Shown here piece after piece: positions 32,349-39,795 of a stretch of DNA of 52,062 nt (positions are counted from its first letter, which is position 1; the number at the start of each line of letters is the position of its first letter). Source of the stretch: Bacillota bacterium (lineage in GTDB: Bacteria; Bacillota; UBA4882; UBA8346); contig JAEXFN010000056.1 in the NCBI GenBank assembly GCA_023400055.1, positions 1 to 52,062 on the forward strand. Direction: 5' to 3'. The notes below the pieces were generated by a model. It made no database searches. It saw only the letters and a program-made list of their open reading frames with translations, and was not told the DNA's origin. Made by a program: the position numbers and the translations under genes.

Positions 32349-33148
32349 TGTTCCGGGTTCAAAACGGGGTCTTCGGCTATGAACGGGAGGACCGGATTTT
32401 AAACGGGATCGATTTTGCGCTAGCGGAAGGAGAGATCCTGACGATCTTGGGACCCAACGGCGCCGGCAAAACTACCCTCTTGAAATGCATGGTCGGCTTG
32501 CTGAAATGGCAGGACGGCCAAAGCCTGCTGGAGGAGCGGCCGGTTCTGCAGATCCCCGCCGCCGAGTTTTGGAAGAAAGTAAGCTATGTCCCCCAGGCCA
32601 AGAACTTTGCCGTGCCCTACAGCGTCCGGGAGATGGTGGTCATGGGCCGGGCCCCTTACATTGGCGTATTTTCGGTGCCGCGGAAAGTGGATTATGAGAT
32701 CGCCGTGGAGACCATGGCCAGTCTGGGGATTCTCAATTTGCAGAATAAGCCCTGCTCCAGGATTAGCGGCGGCGAGCTGCAGTTGGCGTTAATCGCCAGG
32801 GCGCTGGTCGCCGGTCCCAAGCTGGTGATCCTCGACGAACCCGAATCCCACCTCGATTTCCGCAATCAGCTTTTAGTATTGGAGAAGCTGCAATGGATCG
32901 CTGCCGAAAAAGGGATCAGTTGCGTGATTAACACCCATTATCCCGAGAATGCCTTTCGCATCTCGGACCGGACATTGATGCTGGGACGCGGCAAGCGATA
33001 CGTCTTCGGAGAAACCCGGGAAGTGATTAGCGAGGAGAATCTGCGCGAGTTTTTTGGGGTCCGGGTCCGGATCCTGCCCTTCCGGGAGGGAGAGCGGGAT
33101 TTCAAGACGATATTCCCGGTGGAGTTGGCGAATGTCGCGTTTCATTAG
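32348..33148 (+). CDS. FecE/BtuD-type ABC ATPase
   Basis: The 266-aa ATPase has Walker A GPNGAGKTT (about residues 35-43), the signature ISGGELQLALIARAL (usually LSGGE/Q), and Walker B LVILDEPESHLD. The start at 32348 follows GGAGG and overlaps the permease stop; the frame extends upstream within the permease gene but that part is a shadow. With the two preceding genes it makes a complete metal-chelate or corrinoid importer. Confidence 0.93.
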   Translation: MFRVQNGVFGYEREDRILNGIDFALAEGEILTILGPNGAGKTTLLKCMVGLLKWQDGQSLLEERPVLQIPAAEFWKKVSYVPQAKNFAVPYSVREMVVMGRAPYIGVFSVPRKVDYEIAVETMASLGILNLQNKPCSRISGGELQLALIARALVAGPKLVILDEPESHLDFRNQLLVLEKLQWIAAEKGISCVINTHYPENAFRISDRTLMLGRGKRYVFGETREVISEENLREFFGVRVRILPFREGERDFKTIFPVELANVAFH

Positions 33149-33235
33149 TCGGCGCTGTCAGGCTTCGCTTCAGAATCAGGAGCGAGATCGCGGTCTGCAA
33201 GGAAGGATATCCAGCGCATCATAAAGGAGGAAGCA

Positions 33236-34006
33236 ATGATGAAGAAGATTGCGATATATGGCAAAGGCGGGATCGGCAAGTCGACGACGGTCTCCAATCT
33301 TTCGGCCGCCTTATCTTTGCTCGGGATGAAGGTCATTCAGATTGGCTGCGATCCCAAGGCCGATTCCACCAAGAATCTGATGCGGGGCCGCAAGATACCC
33401 ACCGTACTGGACAGCATTAAACAGAAAAAAGACGGACTGGTGCTGGAGGACATCGTCTTTGAAGGCTTCAACGGTGTGCTGTGCGTGGAAGCGGGCGGCC
33501 CCACCCCCGGGATCGGTTGCGCCGGGCGGGGCATCATCACCGCTTTCGAAAAGCTGGCGGAGTTGCAGGCCTTCGAATACCACCGGCCGGACATCGTGCT
33601 TTACGATGTCTTGGGCGATGTGGTTTGCGGCGGCTTTGCCATGCCGATCCGGGACGGCTATGCGAAGGATGTCTATATTGTCACCTCGGGGGAGATGATG
33701 TCACTCTACGCCGCCACCAACATCTCCAGCGCCATCAACCAGTTCCGCAGCCGCGGCTATGCCCGGTTGAAAGGCTTGCTCCTCAACGCCCGCGGCATCA
33801 CCGATGAATACGAGCTGGTCACCAAGGCGGCCCGGGAGATCGGGACCCAGATCGTCCATTTTATCCCGCGCGACGGCCACGTCCAGCAGGCTGAGAATCT
33901 GGGATGTACCGTGATCGAGGCTTTCCCCGACTGCGAAATGAGCGGGATCTACCGGCGCCTGGCCGAACTCATCGTCAATGATCCCGCTAAAGCCGCAGTT
34001 ATTTAA
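33236..34006 (+). CDS. NifH/BchL-like ATP-dependent reductase
   Basis: The 256-aa protein has the deviant Walker A GKGGIGKST (residues 9-17), CDPKADST (38-45), and the two cysteines that bridge the [4Fe-4S] cluster of the dimer, Cys95 (GCAGRG) and Cys131 (DVVCGGFAMPIR). It is therefore a functional nitrogenase-reductase-type protein that should deliver electrons to the component 1-like pair. It is shorter than NifH (about 290). AAAGGAGG precedes the start. It ends the operon, with an 87-bp gap from the ATPase. Confidence 0.92.
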   Translation: MMKKIAIYGKGGIGKSTTVSNLSAALSLLGMKVIQIGCDPKADSTKNLMRGRKIPTVLDSIKQKKDGLVLEDIVFEGFNGVLCVEAGGPTPGIGCAGRGIITAFEKLAELQAFEYHRPDIVLYDVLGDVVCGGFAMPIRDGYAKDVYIVTSGEMMSLYAATNISSAINQFRSRGYARLKGLLLNARGITDEYELVTKAAREIGTQIVHFIPRDGHVQQAENLGCTVIEAFPDCEMSGIYRRLAELIVNDPAKAAVI

Positions 34007-34065
34007 AAGCGTTGTGATAAACCCTAACCGAAGGGCAGGTTGAACACAAAAGCTCAGAGAAGCAA

Positions 34066-34125
34066 GGGATAAAGTCGTTAAAATTGACTTCATAAAGATT
34101 TTTTTGATTCGACAGACTTTATCCC
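34066..34125. other. Long-range inverted repeat after the nifH-like gene
   Basis: GGGATAAAGTC (34066-34076) and GACTTTATCCC (34115-34125) are perfect inverted copies 38 bp apart, with an AT-rich centre holding a T run (ATTTTTTTGATT). It lies between the convergent operons and may end transcription from the left. The rest of 34126-34283 shows only short GC hairpins. Confidence 0.45.
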
Positions 34126-34283
34126 ATGGCTTTAGGGGAAGCATCTCATCCGTGTTCATGGCCGGGTCATCCGCGGCCCGGCTCCAGCGGAGCATTCCCT
34201 GCTTAGCTCGCAAGCTATCATATCTTTGCAAGCCTTCTCGACTCATTCCACCGGGCAGCCGCGGTAACGCTCCACCCTTCCGG

Positions 34284-34312
34284 AAAATCTCTCGCTGGAT
34301 TCCTTTAGCGAG
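34284..34312 (-). terminator. Possible terminator of the ECF operon
   Basis: On the minus strand CTCGCT pairs with AGCGAG (plus coordinates 34291-34296 and 34307-34312), followed by AGATTTT. It is short and weak, but it sits just after the EcfT stop. Confidence 0.35.
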
Positions 34313-34321
34313 CCGGGCCCC

Positions 34322-35149
34322 TCAAACCATATCCCAGAATTTTCCCCATCCGTGACTTCGCAAATAAATCCCCAATCCCACCAGCAGCAGCGCGCCCAGC
34401 GTCGCGAGCAGATCGGCGTGGGTCAGCGGCGTTCGGCTATACCAGGTCCGGGTCTGATGTTTTCCGAATCCCCGCAGGTCCATGGCGTTGGAGACTACTT
34501 CCACCCGGTGCAGCGAGGTGATTAACAGCGGCAGCAACACCGTGCCGTAGTTTTTCAGCCGCTGGAAAAGCCCGGCATCGCCCTTTTGAAACGCCACGCC
34601 GCGGGCTTCCTGGGCATGGATGATGGTTTGCACTTCCTCATGGACATCGGGGATGTAACGCAGGGCGATATTGACGGCATAAGCCACCTTATAGGGTACG
34701 CCCAGCCGGTTCAGGCTGCTGGCAAAACTGCTGGGATGGGTGGTCAAAAGAAATAGCAAGGTGACGGGGAGGATCGCCAGATACTTGAGGGATAGCGTCA
34801 GGGCGAAAAAGAGGGTCTCCCAAGTCAGCCTGAGGCCGAACAGCCGCAGCGCTGACGTATACCTCCCGGCGAGCTGCGAACCGTACTCCGGGGTGATCAG
34901 GATGAGAAAGGCCGAATTAAACAAGGTAAAGACCACCACAAACAGGACGAGGGGTTTCATGGCTTTGAAAGGCAGTTTGGCGAGACAAAGCAGCAAGGAG
35001 CCGGCCAGGATCAACAGGGCGAAGATCCGCGCGTCCATAAACATGAAGACAAAGACCGACCAGGCGATCAATATCAGCAGTTTGACGCTGCCATCCAGAC
35101 GGTGGAAGAGGGAATCCCGTTCAATATAGAGCGCTCCGGAACGATTCAA
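34322..35149 (-). CDS. ECF transporter T component (EcfT/CbiQ family)
   Basis: The 275-aa protein has five or six membrane segments and the two cytoplasmic coupling motifs of EcfT: AQEARGVAF and MDLRGFGKH (Ala-Arg-Gly type), which contact the ATPases. It overlaps the ATPase gene by 4 bp (ATGA). It couples ATP hydrolysis to tilting of the S component. As the last gene of the minus operon it converges on the nifH-like gene. Confidence 0.9.
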   Translation of the reverse strand: MNRSGALYIERDSLFHRLDGSVKLLILIAWSVFVFMFMDARIFALLILAGSLLLCLAKLPFKAMKPLVLFVVVFTLFNSAFLILITPEYGSQLAGRYTSALRLFGLRLTWETLFFALTLSLKYLAILPVTLLFLLTTHPSSFASSLNRLGVPYKVAYAVNIALRYIPDVHEEVQTIIHAQEARGVAFQKGDAGLFQRLKNYGTVLLPLLITSLHRVEVVSNAMDLRGFGKHQTRTWYSRTPLTHADLLATLGALLLVGLGIYLRSHGWGKFWDMV

Positions 35150-36861
35150 GACTTGTCACCGCCAATACTCGGAGGATTTTTGGTTTGCCTGATAAAACAG
35201 GCGATGAAGTCCCCGACATTCTCAATCCCACCGAAGCGGGCCAGCTGGGAGAGCGAGGTCTCTTTCAGGTTGGCCCGGCCGACGATGGCCGGATCGGATA
35301 GGATCCGAAAGACCGAATCGGCGGCGATGACGGTTCCGCCGGAGAGCACCAGCGCCCGGTCGGCGTACTCCAACGCCAGCTGCATGTCATGGGTGATCAG
35401 GACCACGCTGACGCCGGTCCCTTTGATGCGTTCCAGAAAGCCCATGAACTCCCGGTAGGTCCGGTGGTCCTGTCCGGCGGTGGGTTCATCGAGCACGATC
35501 ACTTGCGGCCGCAAGGCCAGGATAGCGGCGATGGTCACCCGTTTCTTCTGGCCGTAACTGAGCGATGCCACCGGCCATTGGCGGTAGGGATAGAGGCCGC
35601 AGCTGCGCAGGGCTTCCTCGACCCTTGCCTTGACAACTTCGGGTTCGCAACCGTTATTGCGCAGGCCCAAGGCGACCTCATCGTAGATCAGCGCCTTGGT
35701 GATCATCTGGTTGGGGTTTTGCATGACATAGCCGATCAGCGTGCCGCGCTTGCGGATCGACCAGTCGTCGATCGGCTGTCCCAGATATTCGAGGGAACCT
35801 TTTTGCTGGCGGGCGATGCCGGTGAGGATTTTCAGCAGGGTTGATTTGCCCGCGCCGTTGTTGCCGAGGATCGCCAGCATCTCGCCCCGCCGGATCGTAA
35901 AGGACACATCGCGGAGCACATCCGGCCCATCCTCGAAATAGCGGTAGCTGAGATCGGTCACGCGGAAGACGGGTGGGGGGACGGCGGCCGGCTGGGGCGG
36001 AGCCTCCCTTTGACGGTAGAAGGCGGCGATCTCCGCCTTGAACTTAGCCGCGTTGGCCACGTCGGCGATCCGATCGGAAACGGCCGGTTGGATGCCGGCC
36101 CGTTTGAGCGCTTCGATATACAGCGGCTCGCGCAATCCGTACCGGGCTAAGATATCCGTCGCCAGGATGGCGTCGGGAGACCCGTCAGCCACGATCCGGC
36201 CGTCACCTAGTACCACGATCCGGTCAAAACCGTACTCCAGCACATCTTCGATGCGGTGCTCGATGACGATGATGGTCTTGCCGGTCTGGCGGTGGATATC
36301 ACGGATGGTGGCCATGGCCCGCTTGCCGCTGGCCGGATCCAGGTTGGCCAGCGGCTCGTCGAAGAGCAAGATGGCGGCGCCGGTGGTGAGAATGCCGGCG
36401 ATCGCCACCTTCTGTTTCTGCCCGCCGCTTAAGTTGTGCGGGGTCTCCCGGATATAGTCCAGCATTCCCACTTCGGCCAGCGCCTTGGTCACGCCGTCCG
36501 CCATCTCGGCCTGGGGCAAGGCGTCATTCTCGGCGGCAAAGGCGACATCCTCGCCGACGCTCAAGCCGACGAACTGTCCGTCCTGATCCTGCAGGATGGT
36601 GCCGACGGTTTGGCTGATCTCATCAATGCTCTTTTCGTAGGGCTTGATTTCCCCGATGATCAGGGTACCGTTGATCGCGCCGGGATAGGTAAAAGGAATT
36701 AGCCCATTGATACAATGGGCTAAGGTCGATTTGCCGCTACCGCTGGGCCCGGCGATCAACACCTTCTCGCCGGGGGCGATGGTCAGATTGATCGCTTTGA
36801 GCGTGGCATCCTTGAGATTATCATAACGGAAGGAAAAATTTTGAAACGAGATGGCCGGCAA
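35146..36861 (-). CDS. ECF transporter fused ATPase (A-A')
   Basis: The 571-aa protein has two ABC ATPase domains in one chain. The first has GPSGSGKSTLAH, LSGGQKQKVAIAG and ILLFDEPLANLD. The second has GNNGAGKSTLLK, LSYGQKKRVTIAA and VIVLDEPTAGQD. The second signature is SYGQ instead of SGGQ, which is usual for A' halves. The TTG start at 36861 follows GAGGAG about 10 bp upstream. Fused A-A' proteins occur with group I ECF transporters, which have their own T and S genes, as here. Confidence 0.92.
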   Translation of the reverse strand: MPAISFQNFSFRYDNLKDATLKAINLTIAPGEKVLIAGPSGSGKSTLAHCINGLIPFTYPGAINGTLIIGEIKPYEKSIDEISQTVGTILQDQDGQFVGLSVGEDVAFAAENDALPQAEMADGVTKALAEVGMLDYIRETPHNLSGGQKQKVAIAGILTTGAAILLFDEPLANLDPASGKRAMATIRDIHRQTGKTIIVIEHRIEDVLEYGFDRIVVLGDGRIVADGSPDAILATDILARYGLREPLYIEALKRAGIQPAVSDRIADVANAAKFKAEIAAFYRQREAPPQPAAVPPPVFRVTDLSYRYFEDGPDVLRDVSFTIRRGEMLAILGNNGAGKSTLLKILTGIARQQKGSLEYLGQPIDDWSIRKRGTLIGYVMQNPNQMITKALIYDEVALGLRNNGCEPEVVKARVEEALRSCGLYPYRQWPVASLSYGQKKRVTIAAILALRPQVIVLDEPTAGQDHRTYREFMGFLERIKGTGVSVVLITHDMQLALEYADRALVLSGGTVIAADSVFRILSDPAIVGRANLKETSLSQLARFGGIENVGDFIACFIRQTKNPPSIGGDKS

Positions 36862-36888
36862 TTTTGACAGGCTCCTCTGGCAAATTGT

Positions 36889-37548
36889 TCACTCACTGAG
36901 CTGCAGATTACTGTTCTTGCTGCGCATCTTGGCCAGCGCGATCACCACCGGGATGCCGATCACCGCCAGCACGATGAAGTTGGATACCCCGGCCAGGATG
37001 ATCTGCAGCCAGACTTTTTTGGCCGGTTCGCCATAGAGGAAGACATCGCCGGCGAAAGCGACCACGCTGCCGATGACGATGCCCAACAACGAATAGAGGT
37101 AAAGTTGCAGATAATGCCGCTTGGCGATCTTCCCGGCGAGCACGTCGAAATGGCTGTCGAACTTGACCAGCCCGCCGCAGAGCCCGAGCAGCGCCGAGAG
37201 GAAGACCCAGCTCCACCAGACCGAGCCGTACATTAGGGCGTCATTTAAGGCGTGGCCGATAAATCCGACCAGAAATCCGACGACCGGGCCGAATAAGGCC
37301 CCGAAGATGACCAGCAAGGCGACGGCGATCCGGAATGAGGTGTTGGGTCCGATCGGGATCGCGATGACCGACAGCGCGCCGTAAAGCGCGGCGCCGATGC
37401 CGATGGCCACCACGTCCCGGGTGGATAGGCCCTTGCCCTTTCGCTTGCCGAAGCTGAAAAAGCCTACTGCCACCACAATCATGACGATGATGGAGATCAG
37501 GCCTTGCCTGGTCCCCAGTGAACTGATGAATCCGCTGACAAACTTCAT
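36889..37548 (-). CDS. ECF transporter S component, UPF0397-like
   Basis: The 219-aa membrane protein has six hydrophobic segments and the UPF0397-type core RDVVAIGIGAALYG followed by LFGPVVGFLVGFIGHALNDAL and SVWWSW. Compared with typical UPF0397 proteins it has an extra N-terminal hydrophobic segment (about residues 14-32). UPF0397 S components have been predicted to import a methionine-related or vitamin-like compound; the substrate here is not known. It is the first gene of the minus operon, behind GAGGGGG and a promoter with an inverted repeat. The convergent nitrogenase-like operon may use the same substrate, but nothing proves it. Confidence 0.85.
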   Translation of the reverse strand: MKFVSGFISSLGTRQGLISIIVMIVVAVGFFSFGKRKGKGLSTRDVVAIGIGAALYGALSVIAIPIGPNTSFRIAVALLVIFGALFGPVVGFLVGFIGHALNDALMYGSVWWSWVFLSALLGLCGGLVKFDSHFDVLAGKIAKRHYLQLYLYSLLGIVIGSVVAFAGDVFLYGEPAKKVWLQIILAGVSNFIVLAVIGIPVVIALAKMRSKNSNLQLSE

Positions 37549-37640
37549 GGTCCAGCCCCCCTCGAATGGAATTTTAAGGTAAGAAAATTCTGGGAAAATG
37601 ATGATTTCCCTTGTGATGACACGAAGATATTCCTGAGTTA

Positions 37641-37703
37641 ATTATATGTTAATTTTATTGAAATGCAATTGAAATATTCGATCAAAGATGATTGCATTTC
37701 AAT
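37641..37703 (-). promoter_or_regulatory. ECF operon promoter with 13-bp inverted-repeat operator
   Basis: On the minus strand TTGCAT (plus 37663-37668) and TATAAT (37641-37646) are 16 bp apart. Two 13-bp inverted copies, ATTGAAATGCAAT at 37657-37669 and its complement at 37691-37703, overlap and flank the -35 region. The sequence differs from the iron-box-like sites of the facing operon. No riboswitch is evident in the roughly 90-nt leader. Confidence 0.6.
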
Positions 37704-37853
37704 CAAACAAAACATAGCCAAAAATCGATCCGGATGAGCAAAGGCGCGGCGAAAATGGCGGACTGGGGAATTTAACGGGAGCTTCGCATGACAGGTATGC
37801 GGCTCGGCCGCGTTTTCCGAAAACCCGGTCGATCGCTCCGCCGGGCCGGACCA

Positions 37854-38063
37854 ACGCTCGCCAGCTCCGGGAAAGCAGGGACGGGAGTCGGGAAAGCTCG
37901 CCCAAGGCCCGGGAAGGCTTCCCCAAGGTTTGGGAATGTTTCCCCAAGACCCGGGAATAGCTTCCCAAGCCTCGGGCATGCTTTCCCAGGGTTTGGGCAG
38001 GCTTGCTCAAACCTTGGGCATTCATTCCCGGGCCTTGGGACAGTTTGCCCAAGGCTTGGGAAT
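37854..38063. repeat. 21-bp array 3
   Basis: Eight exact-length 21-bp units run from 37896 to 38063, with two decayed units before them (37854-37895). The consensus is GCTTNCCCAAGCCTTGGGAAT with a 13-bp palindromic core. Minus-strand translation gives heptads such as LGKHSQT and LGKLSQG. The array lies between the ECF promoter and the LacI 2 gene. The rest of 37704-38431 has no gene I can support. Confidence 0.88.
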
Positions 38064-38431
38064 GAAAGGATCGATTGATCCTGTAAACGGATGAGAAGAT
38101 ATATTGAACGATCGGAGCGTATCGCGAGTAAAGGCGGGTCTCCCGGAGCCCAAAACATAACCTACCGGACCTGATTCCGGGATGCAATGGCCGGCTGTCC
38201 GTTATTATTTTCTCCCGCAAAAGACATCATTCATTTTCGCGGTAACGGCGAATCTCCATCCGGCCTCAGCAATCAGCGATTTATTTTGCAACCAATGGTC
38301 GATAAAATTCATTGAGGCCCGCACTGAAGCCAGTCGGCCCAACTCGGGAAGCGATAACCGGCCGCTAAGGAAAATTCCCTAAAAATATTTGTAATAAAAG
38401 GAAGGATCTTTCCATTCAAAGGTGAATATTA

Positions 38432-38456
38432 TATAATTGTTACTGGGAACGTTCCC
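38432..38456 (+). promoter_or_regulatory. lacI 2 promoter -10 and operator
   Basis: TATAAT (38432-38437) is followed 7 bp later by the perfect palindrome GGGAACGTTCCC (38445-38456), which would cover the transcription start. The -35 is weak (TTTCCA). The same palindrome occurs before the GH3 operon. Confidence 0.75.
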
Positions 38457-38586
38457 GGAAAATGTGTTTGACAAACCGGAAACTTGCTCTTTACAATTTA
38501 AAATGCAACGATAGCGGCCACCGGGTCAGGGGATTGCCTTGAAGCCCCGGGCCTTGACAAACGGTCGCAGCGCAATGGGAGACTTC

Positions 38587-39648
38587 ATGCCAACCATTTA
38601 TGATGTCGGCCGGCGCGCCGGGGTTTCCCGGAGCACGGTATCCAGGGTATTGAACGGCAGGGACGAGGTTGATCCGCAAACGGCGCAGGCGGTATGGGAT
38701 GCGGTCCGCGCCTTGAATTATCACCCCAACGCCTCGGCCCGGGCTTTGGTCCGCCAGAAAACCGACATGATCGGGGTCATGCTGGCGCACGTATCGGATC
38801 CGTTTTATGAAAAGATTATCAAGGGAATCGAAGCGGTGGCCAACGCCCGCGACATGGGGGTGGTGTTCTATAATTCCGATGACGACCTGCAAAATCACCA
38901 GCTGTTAATCTCCTCCGTGCTGGAGAGCAACAAGGTGGACGGGGTGGTCGTGGTCGGCAGTTATGTGGGAGATAAAAAAACGCTGCTGGAGATCATCGGG
39001 CGCGGGTTTCCCATCGCGCTGATCGAACGGTTTTTCAGCGACGCCAAGATCCCCTGCGTGATGACGGACAGCCGGCAGGGCACGGTTTTGGCGCTGGAGC
39101 ACCTGATCGGACTGGGACACCGGCGCATCGGGTTTATCACCGGCAACTTGCTCTATCAAACCGCCATCGACCGCCTGGAGGGCTACAAGGCGACGCTGGA
39201 AAAGCACCGCATCCCCATCGAGGAGGAGTTGATCGCTTTCGGGGGATTCCATTACGAAAAAGGCTATGAAGGGATGAAGCAGTTATTGGCGCTGAACGAG
39301 CGGCCCAGCGCGGTGTTTGCCTGCAATGACATGATGGCCTTCGGCGCCATCCTGGCCATCAACGAATCCGGTTTGGCGGTGCCGCAGGATATTGCGGTCG
39401 TCGGTTATGATGATATTGCGTTTGCGGCGATGTTTTCGCCGCCGCTGACGACCATTCGCCAACCTTTATTCGAAATGGGAACCCTGATGGCCCAGAGTTT
39501 AATCGACCGGATTCAACTGGGCGACGCGGCGGAGATCATCAAACGGGTCTTGCCGGTGGAATTAGTGATCCGTAAATCCTGTGGCGCGCTTGCCGAGCAA
39601 GGCGCCGAGCGTACGATGTTTAAAGCGCTTCCGGGCGCGGCGGATTAA
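38587..39648 (+). CDS. LacI-family transcriptional repressor 2
   Basis: The 353-aa protein has the N-terminal helix-turn-helix PTIYDVGRRAGVSRSTVSRV and a sugar-binding core with CNDMMAFGAI and VVGYDDIAFA. The ATG at 38587 follows GGGAGA and gives the standard N-terminus; the frame opens upstream at 38539. Operators with GGGAACGTTCCC lie at its own promoter and at 39661, so it should repress itself and the hemicellulose operon. The inducer is probably a xylo- or arabino-oligosaccharide. Confidence 0.92.
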   Translation: MPTIYDVGRRAGVSRSTVSRVLNGRDEVDPQTAQAVWDAVRALNYHPNASARALVRQKTDMIGVMLAHVSDPFYEKIIKGIEAVANARDMGVVFYNSDDDLQNHQLLISSVLESNKVDGVVVVGSYVGDKKTLLEIIGRGFPIALIERFFSDAKIPCVMTDSRQGTVLALEHLIGLGHRRIGFITGNLLYQTAIDRLEGYKATLEKHRIPIEEELIAFGGFHYEKGYEGMKQLLALNERPSAVFACNDMMAFGAILAINESGLAVPQDIAVVGYDDIAFAAMFSPPLTTIRQPLFEMGTLMAQSLIDRIQLGDAAEIIKRVLPVELVIRKSCGALAEQGAERTMFKALPGAAD

Positions 39649-39660
39649 AAATTTTTGATT

Positions 39661-39676
39661 CCGGGAACGTTCCCGG
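39661..39676. promoter_or_regulatory. LacI 2 operator before the GH3 operon
   Basis: CCGGGAACGTTCCCGG is a perfect 16-bp palindrome 12 bp after the lacI 2 stop and about 120 bp before the GH3 start. It shares its 12-bp centre with the site at 38445. Confidence 0.85.
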
Positions 39677-39795
39677 AACCTGGCAGGAATTGCCATGGAA
39701 AAATCGCGTTTTGTTTCCCGAAGGGCCTATTCCAGCTGGGTTTGCAATTGTGATGGATGGGCAACCAGAATAACATAACAAAGTTGGAGGTACTG

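Noticed and set aside
27597..34006. The cluster as a true nitrogenase for N2 fixation
   Set aside because: No FeMo-cofactor ligands or nif assembly genes, a missing beta cysteine, and a FecBCD importer within the operon.
34104..34355. 83-codon plus ORF in the convergent junction
   Set aside because: It overlaps the antisense end of EcfT and has no start signal.
37549..37640. SAM, cobalamin or thiamine riboswitch before the ECF operon
   Set aside because: The leader is only about 90 nt and shows none of the conserved boxes I know for these riboswitches.
37699..38220. 173-codon minus frame over array 3 as a gene
   Set aside because: The array part gives the shared heptad, but the long N-terminal part has no gene-like character and no ribosome binding site. 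Kept only as part of the repeat finding.
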